From assembly GCA_021324035.1 (NCBI GenBank), contig JAJPJU010000053.1:1-5433 (forward strand): a stretch of DNA of 5,433 nt. The letters are read 5' to 3'. Position numbers and translations under genes: made by a program. The notes under the pieces are model-generated. The model saw only the letters and a list, made by a program, of their open reading frames with translations. It was not told the DNA's origin and made no database searches. Of the stretch, positions 1-5,433 are shown in pieces; within the stretch, counting starts at the first letter, position 1; the number at the start of each line of letters is the position of its first letter. Origin of the DNA: Spartobacteria bacterium (GTDB lineage: Bacteria > Verrucomicrobiota > Verrucomicrobiia > Chthoniobacterales > UBA10450).

Positions 1-1347
1 AAACCTCTGGCTCCGGCTGCAGCGCGTTACAGTGAATCTCAATCGTTCGACCGCCGCCTGTATCGCAACGATATCGCCGGTTCCATCGCCCACGCCGAGG
101 CGCTGGCCCGCGCCGGGATCATATCTGTGGCAGAAAAGAAAAAGATCGAAACCGGTTTGCGCGAGATCGAGCGCGAAATTAGTGCGGGAAAGTTTGTCTG
201 GGACGATTCACTCGAAGACGTCCACATGAACATCGAGAACGCGCTTACCAAAAAAATCGGCGAGGCAGGCGCGAAGCTACACACCGCCCGCAGCCGGAAC
301 GATCAAGTCGCTCTCGATTTGCGGTTGTACGTTCGGGACGAAATCGAGAACGCGCGGGCGGCGGTCAAAAAGATGCAGAAAGCGCTCCTGGCTCTGGCCC
401 AGAAACATGCCGCGGTTGTGATGCCGGGATATACCCATCTCCAACGGGCACAACCGGTCTATTTCGCTCATTATCTTTTGGGCCAGATCGAAAGCCTCGC
501 CCGCGATGCCGATCGTTTGAATGACTGTCTCCGCCGGGCAGATGTTCTTCCGCTGGGCGCGGGTGCGCTCGCCGGTTCAACCATTGTCCTCGATCGTGAA
601 TCGATGGCGCGCGAACTAAAGTTTTCGCGAGTAAGCCAGAACAGTCTCGATGCCGTCAGCGATCGCGATTTCGTGTGCGAGTTCCTTTTCTGCCTCGCGA
701 TGATTGGGATGCATCTCTCGCGTTTGAGCGAAGACCTGATCCTTTGGAATACCGCCGAATTCGGTTTCATCGAATTCAGCGAAGAATATTCCACCGGCTC
801 AAGTTTAATGCCGCAGAAGAAGAACCCAGACATGGCTGAGCTCACGCGAGGCAAAACGGGCCGGTTGTATGGAAATCTGATATCGGTCCTGACGACGTTG
901 AAAGCGCTCCCGTCATCCTACAACCGCGATCTTCAAGAAGATAAGGAGCCGCTGTTTGATTCCGTCGACACGGTGAGCGCGGCGCTCAAAGTGTTTTCCG
1001 AGATGATCCCAAAAATCAGGGTCAACCGGCAGCGAATGAAAGACGCGGCCAGCGATTCGAATCTGCTGGCCACTGATCTGGCCGAATACCTGGTGAAGAA
1101 AGGGATGCCTTTTCGAAAAGCACACGAAACCGTCGGGAACCTCGTGGCCGAAGCAGTAAGAAAACAGATGCCGCTTCGAGAGATTCCCGTTTCAAAACTC
1201 AAGAAGTTTTCAACCTTGTTCGATTCCGACGTTATCAAAACATTCGACGTTAACCGTTCGCTGGCCGCCCGGAGAGGCATCGGCGCGCCTTCGCCCGACA
1301 ATATCAAGGCGCAGATCAAACATTGGCGGAAAGAGCTGGGCGGATAA
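1..1347 (+). CDS. argH: Argininosuccinate lyase (5' end cut by window edge)
   Basis: Cytoplasmic enzyme that splits argininosuccinate into arginine and fumarate, the last step of arginine synthesis. The frame is open from base 1 and gives 448 visible residues. Family members have about 460, so only some 10-15 N-terminal residues are missing. A GTG at 127 lies inside the gene and is not the start, because the residues before it (SFDRRLYRNDIAGSIAHAE) are typical ArgH. Seen in order, numbered from base 1: HTARSRNDQ at 94-102, the GYTHLQRAQP segment with the conserved His at about 146, and the fumarase/aspartase superfamily signature GSSLMPQKKNPD at 266-277, which carries the catalytic-loop serine. 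The gene ends with TAA at 1345-1347, 9 bases before the NUDIX gene. No catalytic position looks damaged. The related superfamily members (fumarase, adenylosuccinate lyase) fit less well because the HTARSRNDQ and GYTHLQ blocks are ArgH-type. Confidence 0.97.
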   Translation, partial: KPLAPAAARYSESQSFDRRLYRNDIAGSIAHAEALARAGIISVAEKKKIETGLREIEREISAGKFVWDDSLEDVHMNIENALTKKIGEAGAKLHTARSRNDQVALDLRLYVRDEIENARAAVKKMQKALLALAQKHAAVVMPGYTHLQRAQPVYFAHYLLGQIESLARDADRLNDCLRRADVLPLGAGALAGSTIVLDRESMARELKFSRVSQNSLDAVSDRDFVCEFLFCLAMIGMHLSRLSEDLILWNTAEFGFIEFSEEYSTGSSLMPQKKNPDMAELTRGKTGRLYGNLISVLTTLKALPSSYNRDLQEDKEPLFDSVDTVSAALKVFSEMIPKIRVNRQRMKDAASDSNLLATDLAEYLVKKGMPFRKAHETVGNLVAEAVRKQMPLREIPVSKLKKFSTLFDSDVIKTFDVNRSLAARRGIGAPSPDNIKAQIKHWRKELGG

Positions 1348-1356
1348 TCTTCGGGT

Positions 1357-1962
1357 GTGAAGCGAAGCAGGTTGGTTCAGGACAGCGACGGATGGAAGAC
1401 GACTTCCAGCAAAATGGATTTCAGTAATGCCCATTTGGAGGTTGTGACCGAGAAGGTTCGAACGCCTTCTTCGGCAGAGCCGAAAACCTGGACAACGGTC
1501 AGGCGCAAAGCAGCCGTGGTCGTAGCGCCTATGACCAGCGACGGGAAATTCTTGATTATCAAAGAAGAACGAATCCCGATCCGGGCGACGCTGTGGTCGA
1601 TGCCGGCCGGACAAGTCGACAAGGCGGACGCGGATGAGAAAGAAATCGAAGCGGTTGCGTTACGCGAGCTGCACGAGGAAACCGGTTATGATCTTGCGCC
1701 GGGTGGAGAAGTCATCCCACTTGGATTCTTTTTCACATCGGCGGGGCTGACTGATGAGCATTGTTATTTTTTTCTGGTTAAACCGGTCCAGCGCGCGCCC
1801 GTCCACAAACGCGAAGAGGGTGAGGCAATTCTCGAATGCCGCGCGGTAGACGATCGCGAACTAAGCCGGATGATCTCGCGAAACGAAATCCGCGATTCGA
1901 ATACCCTGGCAATTTGCGCGCGTCTGGCGGCCCGCGGCTTGATTTCATTGGATCCGCGTTGA
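1357..1962 (+). CDS. NUDIX hydrolase, ADP-ribose pyrophosphatase-like
   Basis: Probable cytoplasmic pyrophosphohydrolase of 201 residues. Its substrate is likely ADP-ribose or a similar nucleoside diphosphate derivative (NudF/ADPRase-like family). Seen: PAG at 83-85 leading into the Nudix helix, REL at 103-105, the metal-binding EE at 107-108, and TG at 109-110. TSAGLTDEH at 117-125 resembles the SPGxSxE loop of ADP-ribose pyrophosphatases, and the C-terminal NEIRDSNTLA resembles the GEIxDAKT ending of that family. The box is irregular: it reads G-x8-E-x8-REL-x-EE-x-G rather than G-x5-E-x7. The GTG at 1357 is chosen because WKTTSS at 13-18 matches the N-terminal strand common in this family. 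A start at ATG 1414 would lose it. TTG 1372 is another possibility. An in-frame TAA (the argH stop) bars any earlier start. No clear Shine-Dalgarno site is visible, so coupling to argH is likely. Exact substrate unknown. Confidence 0.9.
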   Translation: MKRSRLVQDSDGWKTTSSKMDFSNAHLEVVTEKVRTPSSAEPKTWTTVRRKAAVVVAPMTSDGKFLIIKEERIPIRATLWSMPAGQVDKADADEKEIEAVALRELHEETGYDLAPGGEVIPLGFFFTSAGLTDEHCYFFLVKPVQRAPVHKREEGEAILECRAVDDRELSRMISRNEIRDSNTLAICARLAARGLISLDPR

Positions 1963-1968
1963 TTGACC

Positions 1969-2751
1969 ATGCAGTTGCGCAACATTTTTAAGTTTCGCGA
2001 TTTGCCGGAAAGCGAAACGTCAAAACCGTTTCTCGATCATTTGGAGGACCTGCGTTGGACCGTCGTGAAGATGGCAATCACGCTTCTTGTTGCGATGATC
2101 GTTTGTTTTCTGTTTCGGCAAACGCTGGTCCGGGTGCTGCAGGCGCCATTACACGAACTGGATCCGCAGGTCGGCGCGCTCAAAGCGCTTGGGATCACCG
2201 ATTCCATCGTGATTTCGTTTCATCTCGCGTTCTACTCCGCGATCGTTGTGTCATTCCCGCTGCTCCTCTATTTCGTTGCCGGATTTGTGCTGCCAGCGCT
2301 GACCGTCGTGGAAAAACGGTTTCTGTTTCCGGCAATCATCGGCAGCTTCGGCCTTTTTCTTCTGGGCGTGTTCATCTGCTATTTCTGGTTGTTGCCGAAA
2401 ACGATTCTGTTCTTTTTCCGTGACACCCAATCGCTCGGCTGGGCACCGACTTGGACGGTGCAGCAGTACTATTCGTTTGTTACCAAGTTCGTGCTCGGTT
2501 TCGGACTGGCATTTGAATTGCCGGTCGTCGTGCTCGCTTTGGTTTATTTCGGTCTTATCACTTACAAATTCATGGCCCGCACTCGCCCCTACGCGGTCGT
2601 CCTCATCTTTATTCTCGCCGCAATCATCGCGCCGACTCCCGACCTGCTGACTTTGGTCGCCATGGCGCTCCCGATGGCGTTGCTTTACGAAAGCTGCATC
2701 TGGGTCGCCTGGGTCATGGAACGCCGGGCATTGCGCACCCGCTCACCCTGA
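1969..2751 (+). CDS. tatC: Sec-independent protein translocase subunit TatC
   Basis: Inner-membrane core of the twin-arginine translocase, which recognises RR signal peptides and exports folded proteins together with TatA/TatB-type partners. The protein has 260 residues, normal for the family, with six hydrophobic segments at about 33-52, 80-105, 117-143, 170-195, 207-222 and 226-249. Family marks seen: FLDHLEDLR at 21-29 on the cytoplasmic N-terminus (the signal-peptide binding site; Asp27 sits where E. coli has Glu15, and Arg29 matches Arg17), FGLAFELP at 178-185 with Glu183 matching E. coli Glu170, and APTPD at 221-225 before the last helix. ATG at 1969 is preferred, 6 bases after the NUDIX stop. 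A TTG at 1963 directly after that stop would add two residues. Neither start has a strong ribosome site. No tatA or tatB lies in the window. The gap to the next gene is 4 bases. Confidence 0.95.
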   Translation: MQLRNIFKFRDLPESETSKPFLDHLEDLRWTVVKMAITLLVAMIVCFLFRQTLVRVLQAPLHELDPQVGALKALGITDSIVISFHLAFYSAIVVSFPLLLYFVAGFVLPALTVVEKRFLFPAIIGSFGLFLLGVFICYFWLLPKTILFFFRDTQSLGWAPTWTVQQYYSFVTKFVLGFGLAFELPVVVLALVYFGLITYKFMARTRPYAVVLIFILAAIIAPTPDLLTLVAMALPMALLYESCIWVAWVMERRALRTRSP

Positions 2752-2755
2752 CCGC

Positions 2756-3853
2756 GTGGACATCGCTTCCTACAACGTGCTGTTTGCGATTGTCGCCTTC
2801 GTTCTCGGCGCGGTTATCGGCTCGTTTCTCAACGTCAGCATTTACCGGTTACCGCGAGACCTTTCGGTAAACAAACCGCGCCGCTCATTTTGCCCGGCCT
2901 GCCACGCGCCGATCCCGTGGCAACAAAACGTCCCGCTGCTCAGCTGGCTTATGCTGCGCGGACGCTGCGCCCAGTGTGGCGCGAAGATCTCGTTCCGTTA
3001 CTTCGGCGTGGAACTGTTGACCGCCCTGCTCTTTCTCGCCGTGTGGGAATTTTTTCCGTGGCAAATCGCACTCGCTTACTGGGTTTTCATTTCGATTTTA
3101 ATCGTCGCCACTTTCGTTGATCTGGAACATTTCATCATTCCGGATCAGGTGACGATTGGTGGGACGATTATCGGAATCGTTGCGAGCTTTGTTGTTCCGC
3201 AATTGATGGCCGCCGACTCTCGAGTTGTGGCGCTTGTCCGCTCGGTGCTCGCCGCTGCGCTTGGTTACGTGATTCTGTGGATCGTCCTTGAAGGCGGTAA
3301 AATTGCGTTCGGGAAAAAGCGGGTCGAGCTCGAGACACCCACTCCGTTTAACTGGACGAGACATGGCGACGATGCCGACCTGGTGGTGGGCGAGGAACGC
3401 AGCCTGTGGAGCGATTACTTCGCTCGAGAAAGAGATCGACTGATTCTTCACTGCGACGAAGCGAAGATCGACCAACGCGCATTTGGCGCCGAAGTCCTGG
3501 AATTTCATTATAACCGGGTCCGCGTTCGCGATGAAGAGTTCGCGTTGGACGCCATCGATCAAATTTCCGGTGTTGCCCGGGAGCTGGAAATTCCGCGTGA
3601 AGCAATGGGCCGGGGTGATCTAAAATTTCTCGCTGCAATCGGCGCATTTCTGGGGTGGCGCGGCGTGCTCTTTAGCATATTCGCCGGCTCGGTGTTTGGT
3701 TCGATCATCGGACTGGCCACGCTACTTCTCGGCAAACGCGTCTGGTCCGCCAAACTACCGTTCGGTCCTTATCTGGCTTTTGGTGCGATGGTTTGGATGT
3801 TCTTCGGCGAAAAATTCGTCGGCTGGTATTTGCAGCTCGTTAATCCCGGCTAG
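2756..3853 (+). CDS. Prepilin peptidase (A24 family) with large internal insert
   Basis: Inner-membrane aspartic protease of the PilD/GspO type. It cleaves the leader of type IV pilins or type II secretion pseudopilins and usually N-methylates the new N-terminus. Seen: GSFLNVSIYRLP at 22-33, typical of the N-terminal domain; two zinc-type CxxC pairs (Cys46/Cys49 and Cys71/Cys74) that favour a bifunctional enzyme; the first catalytic Asp at 122 in VDLEHFIIPD; and the second at 288 in GRGDLKF, the GxGD motif. A hydrophobic C-terminal region follows. At 365 residues it is about 80-110 longer than common family members. The extra length lies between the two aspartates, a charged stretch at about 185-284. 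The GTG at 2756, 4 bases after tatC, is the first plausible start and has no Shine-Dalgarno site. No pilin or secretion genes are nearby, so its clients cannot be named. Confidence 0.93.
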   Translation: MDIASYNVLFAIVAFVLGAVIGSFLNVSIYRLPRDLSVNKPRRSFCPACHAPIPWQQNVPLLSWLMLRGRCAQCGAKISFRYFGVELLTALLFLAVWEFFPWQIALAYWVFISILIVATFVDLEHFIIPDQVTIGGTIIGIVASFVVPQLMAADSRVVALVRSVLAAALGYVILWIVLEGGKIAFGKKRVELETPTPFNWTRHGDDADLVVGEERSLWSDYFARERDRLILHCDEAKIDQRAFGAEVLEFHYNRVRVRDEEFALDAIDQISGVARELEIPREAMGRGDLKFLAAIGAFLGWRGVLFSIFAGSVFGSIIGLATLLLGKRVWSAKLPFGPYLAFGAMVWMFFGEKFVGWYLQLVNPG

Positions 3854-4776
3854 AGTAGGGTCGTGAAGGCGAACCATTGCGGCCAGTAAGTTCGAGTAAT
3901 TTCCTGCAATGCACCGGCCCAGCGCTGCATCGCTTCGGTGACGGTTTCGTCGCGCGACGCGTTTCCATTTGCGCAAACGATTGGTTCCCGCGCGACGATC
4001 TTATATTTCCGATAACCGGTGCGGACGATGAAGATGGGAAAAATCGCAGCTTCGGAAACCAGTGATAAAACAAACGGACCATTGGGCAGGGGAATTTTCC
4101 GGTCAAAAAGATCCACGTTCTCGCGACCGACCGTGCCGACGATCCGGTCGCCCTGAATCGAAATGATTTCGCCGGCCCGCAGCGCCTTCAGCAACTCGAA
4201 GGCAAGCGCGGTTCCGTCGTCGCTATAGCCGACCTGGACTGCGCCTGCGCTAGCCTGCTGCAAAGCGAGGTCGACATGTTCGGCCGACCGGGCATCGCTC
4301 TCCGGTGCGCGGACCATTCTGACCACGCGATGAAATTTTTGAGCGAAGAGCGCGGCGGCCAGATCGTAACTGCCCATGTGGGCCGTGAGCACGATGCCAC
4401 CCTTTGCCGAAGCCAGTTGGTCGAGAAAGCGCATTCCTTCGAATTCATAACGAAAGCGGGCTTTCAAGATTCGATAGGCAGCAGTGTCGGTGAGCGACCA
4501 TCCGAAATTCGCGAACACGCGGATGACGCGGAGATAATTCGCAATTCGCCATGATTGCGGTCTAATCAGTTTCAAATTTCGCAGCAGAGCTTTGCGAGCC
4601 GGCGCGGCGACAAAGAAAAACACGATGGCGCCAAGCCAAATCAGCGGCCAATGGAAGATCGCCGGGACGTAAGCGACCGTTCGATCGATAACTTTCCGCC
4701 AAAAGACACTTCCGACAACGAACCGGCCTTGTTCCATCGCCATTTCGAGAATGGACTTTCGCTTGGCCAAACGCAA
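3850..4776 (-). CDS. LpxL/HtrB-type lysophospholipid acyltransferase
   Basis: Membrane-associated acyltransferase of the LPLAT superfamily, LpxL/HtrB branch. Relatives move acyl chains onto lipid A precursors or other glycolipids. The longest frame gives 308 residues. Seen: a hydrophobic N-terminal segment at about 40-58, the catalytic HX4D motif HMGSYD at 133-138, IQGDR at 207-211, PNGPF at 231-235, and a C-terminal YWPQWFAF that matches the PxQWxxF ending of this family. HX4D rather than HX4E is normal in the superfamily. The start is uncertain: the frame opens with TTG at 4776, directly after an in-frame TGA but with a GGGGA stretch 5 bases upstream. ATG at 4743 and ATG at 4737 would shorten the protein by 11 or 13 residues without touching any motif. 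The gene converges on the prepilin peptidase and diverges from nagA, so it is probably transcribed alone. Acceptor lipid unknown. Confidence 0.88.
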   Translation of the reverse strand: MRLAKRKSILEMAMEQGRFVVGSVFWRKVIDRTVAYVPAIFHWPLIWLGAIVFFFVAAPARKALLRNLKLIRPQSWRIANYLRVIRVFANFGWSLTDTAAYRILKARFRYEFEGMRFLDQLASAKGGIVLTAHMGSYDLAAALFAQKFHRVVRMVRAPESDARSAEHVDLALQQASAGAVQVGYSDDGTALAFELLKALRAGEIISIQGDRIVGTVGRENVDLFDRKIPLPNGPFVLSLVSEAAIFPIFIVRTGYRKYKIVAREPIVCANGNASRDETVTEAMQRWAGALQEITRTYWPQWFAFTTLL

Positions 4777-4780
4777 TCAG

Positions 4781-4786
4781 TTCCCC
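4781..4786 (-). promoter_or_regulatory. Possible ribosome binding site for the TTG start
   Basis: On the minus strand this reads GGGGAA. The GGGGA core ends 5 bases before the TTG at 4776 and could pair with the 16S rRNA tail if one G-U pair is allowed. It is the only reason to prefer TTG 4776 over the downstream ATGs at 4743 and 4737, which have no better site. The match is short and could be chance. Confidence 0.3.
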
Positions 4787-4874
4787 ATGCTCCGCAACTC
4801 GGAATGCCGGCGAGCGCACTCGAAGCCGATCTCGAACGGCTATCGGTTGTGGATCGGTTTCCCTGGATGAGGTG

Positions 4875-4903
4875 TTCACGCGCGCAGAAAAGTTGCTTAG
4901 ACT
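4875..4903 (+). promoter_or_regulatory. Candidate nagA promoter (weak sigma-70 match)
   Basis: TTCACG at 4875-4880 matches TTGACA at 4 of 6 positions. TAGACT at 4898-4903 matches TATAAT at 4 of 6, including the important first T, second A and last T. The spacer is exactly 17 bases. Transcription would then start about 7 bases after the -10 box, at or next to the A of the nagA ATG (4910), giving a message with almost no leader. Boxes this weak occur often by chance, so this is only a candidate. Confidence 0.25.
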
Positions 4904-4909
4904 CGAGCG

Positions 4910-5433
4910 ATGATCTTCAAGAACGGCCGATTGATTTTCCCAAATGGCGTTAGGGATGGACTCGATCTGCTGGTGGAAGACGGGTTGATCACGGCGATTC
5001 GAGGGCAGGCGCCGGCGATGGGCGAGGAGATCATCGACTTGCAAGGCAACTACCTCGCGCCGGGATTTATCGACGTTCATGTCCACGGCGCGATGGGTCG
5101 CGATACGATGGAGGCAAGCGCCGACGCGTTCCGCGCCATCTGCGATTATCACACAACCGGCGGAACGACGTCTCTCTTGCTCACCACCGCGACCGCGCCG
5201 ACCAAAGCCATCCTTGGAGTTTTGAAGGCCGTGCGCGATTGGCGGCCCACCCAGGGCGCGGGGGATGAGGACCGGGCGGCGATCAGCCAAATCGCTGGCG
5301 TTCACATTGAAGGGCCTTTCATTTCGAAAGCGAAAGCCGGCGCTCAACGGGTGAGTTCCATGCGCAATCCGACGCAAACAGCTTATGCGCCGTTGCTGGA
5401 TTACTATGATGTGATCAGGCGAATGACGGTTGC
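4910..5433 (+). CDS. nagA: N-acetylglucosamine-6-phosphate deacetylase (3' end cut by window edge)
   Basis: Cytoplasmic amidohydrolase that removes acetate from N-acetylglucosamine-6-phosphate to give glucosamine-6-phosphate, used in growth on amino sugars or chitin and in cell-wall recycling. Only the first 174 residues are visible, of about 380 in the family. Seen: LAPGFIDVHVHG ending at residue 60, with the metal-type HxH pair His57/His59 as in B. subtilis-type enzymes (E. coli NagA has QxN there); HTTGGTTSLLLT at 81-92; and GVHIEGPFIS at 130-139, with Glu134 as the conserved metal ligand, followed by KAGAQ at 142-146 in the substrate region. ATG 4910 is the first possible ATG, since an in-frame TAG sits at 4898-4900. 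No Shine-Dalgarno site precedes it. It diverges from the acyltransferase gene. Other amidohydrolases fit worse because of the HIEGPF/KAGAQ block. Confidence 0.93.
   Translation, partial: MIFKNGRLIFPNGVRDGLDLLVEDGLITAIRGQAPAMGEEIIDLQGNYLAPGFIDVHVHGAMGRDTMEASADAFRAICDYHTTGGTTSLLLTTATAPTKAILGVLKAVRDWRPTQGAGDEDRAAISQIAGVHIEGPFISKAKAGAQRVSSMRNPTQTAYAPLLDYYDVIRRMTV

Larger units (their letters stand above)
4777..4909. other. Divergent intergenic region, acyltransferase / nagA
   Basis: This 133-base gap is the only non-coding stretch of any length in the window, and it must carry the promoters for both flanking genes. Visible structure: a palindrome AGCCG-N8-CGGCT at 4824-4841, a direct repeat ATCGGTT at 4842-4848 and 4853-4859 (11-base period, one helical turn), and a weak promoter-like pair close to the nagA start. 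No transcription terminator, RNA gene or convincing minus-strand promoter was seen. A long open frame on the minus strand runs through it and under nagA, but it looks like a shadow of nagA. Confidence 0.7.

Noticed and set aside
127..129. GTG as the start of argH
   Set aside because: The same frame is open to base 1 and encodes conserved ArgH N-terminal sequence, so the true start lies before the window.
471..854. Minus-strand open frame inside argH
   Set aside because: It lies opposite the conserved ArgH catalytic region and has an Arg/Ser-rich composition typical of antisense shadows.
3098..3562. Minus-strand open frame (154 codons) under the prepilin peptidase, partly under its insert
   Set aside because: No motif or start signal is visible, and the plus strand stays in frame through to the GxGD motif and the C-terminal membrane region. 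It is a shadow frame.
3308..3607. A frameshift or fusion of two genes as the cause of the long prepilin peptidase
   Set aside because: The frame is continuous, and both catalytic aspartates and the membrane regions on each side are intact, so an in-frame insert is the simpler reading.
3912..3940. Nested hairpin (CACCG/CGGTG with inner AGCG/CGCT) downstream of the prepilin peptidase stop, as a possible terminator
   Set aside because: The stem is interrupted and asymmetric, no T-run follows, and it lies inside the acyltransferase coding sequence, so base pairing by chance is more likely.
4562..5377. Long open frame (271 codons) on the minus strand across the intergenic region and under nagA
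   Set aside because: Its protein is rich in Arg, His and Ser with no recognisable motif, while the opposite strand encodes clear NagA motifs. It is best explained as a shadow of a GC-rich coding strand.
1..5433. Mobile elements, CRISPR arrays, tRNA or rRNA genes, or a defence or novel system
   Set aside because: No transposase, integrase, regular repeats, RNA gene pattern or unknown multi-gene module was seen. All six genes belong to well-known families.

Overview
The window reads as ordinary bacterial chromosome, densely packed and moderately GC-rich. It holds six protein-coding genes and no visible RNA gene, mobile element, CRISPR array or long repeat. An LpxL/HtrB-type acyltransferase, a Tat translocase and a prepilin peptidase point to a Gram-negative (diderm) bacterium. 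The large insert in the prepilin peptidase, the scarcity of clear Shine-Dalgarno sites and the general protein style suggest the Planctomycetes-Verrucomicrobia side of the tree, perhaps a soil Verrucomicrobiota. That placement is an inference from memory of protein style and is not proven by the sequence.

Left part (1-3853, + strand): four genes run head to tail with gaps of 9, 6 and 4 bases. They are argH (argininosuccinate lyase, 5' end cut by the window edge), a NUDIX hydrolase of the ADP-ribose pyrophosphatase type, tatC, and an A24 prepilin peptidase with about 100 extra residues between its two catalytic aspartates. The spacing indicates one transcript with coupled translation. The functions do not form one pathway: arginine synthesis, nucleotide clean-up, folded-protein export and pilin processing.

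Middle (3850-4776, - strand): a lysophospholipid/lipid A-type acyltransferase faces the cluster. Its stop codon and the prepilin peptidase stop codon share one CTAG tetramer.

Right part: a 133-base divergent intergenic region (4777-4909) holds a weak candidate promoter, a short palindrome and a short direct repeat. It is followed by nagA (N-acetylglucosamine-6-phosphate deacetylase, + strand, 3' end cut by the window edge).

I found no convincing previously undescribed system. The items most worth a second look are the insert in the prepilin peptidase, the mixed-function argH-NUDIX-tatC-peptidase cluster, the irregular Nudix box, the shared stop tetramer, and the possibly leaderless nagA start.
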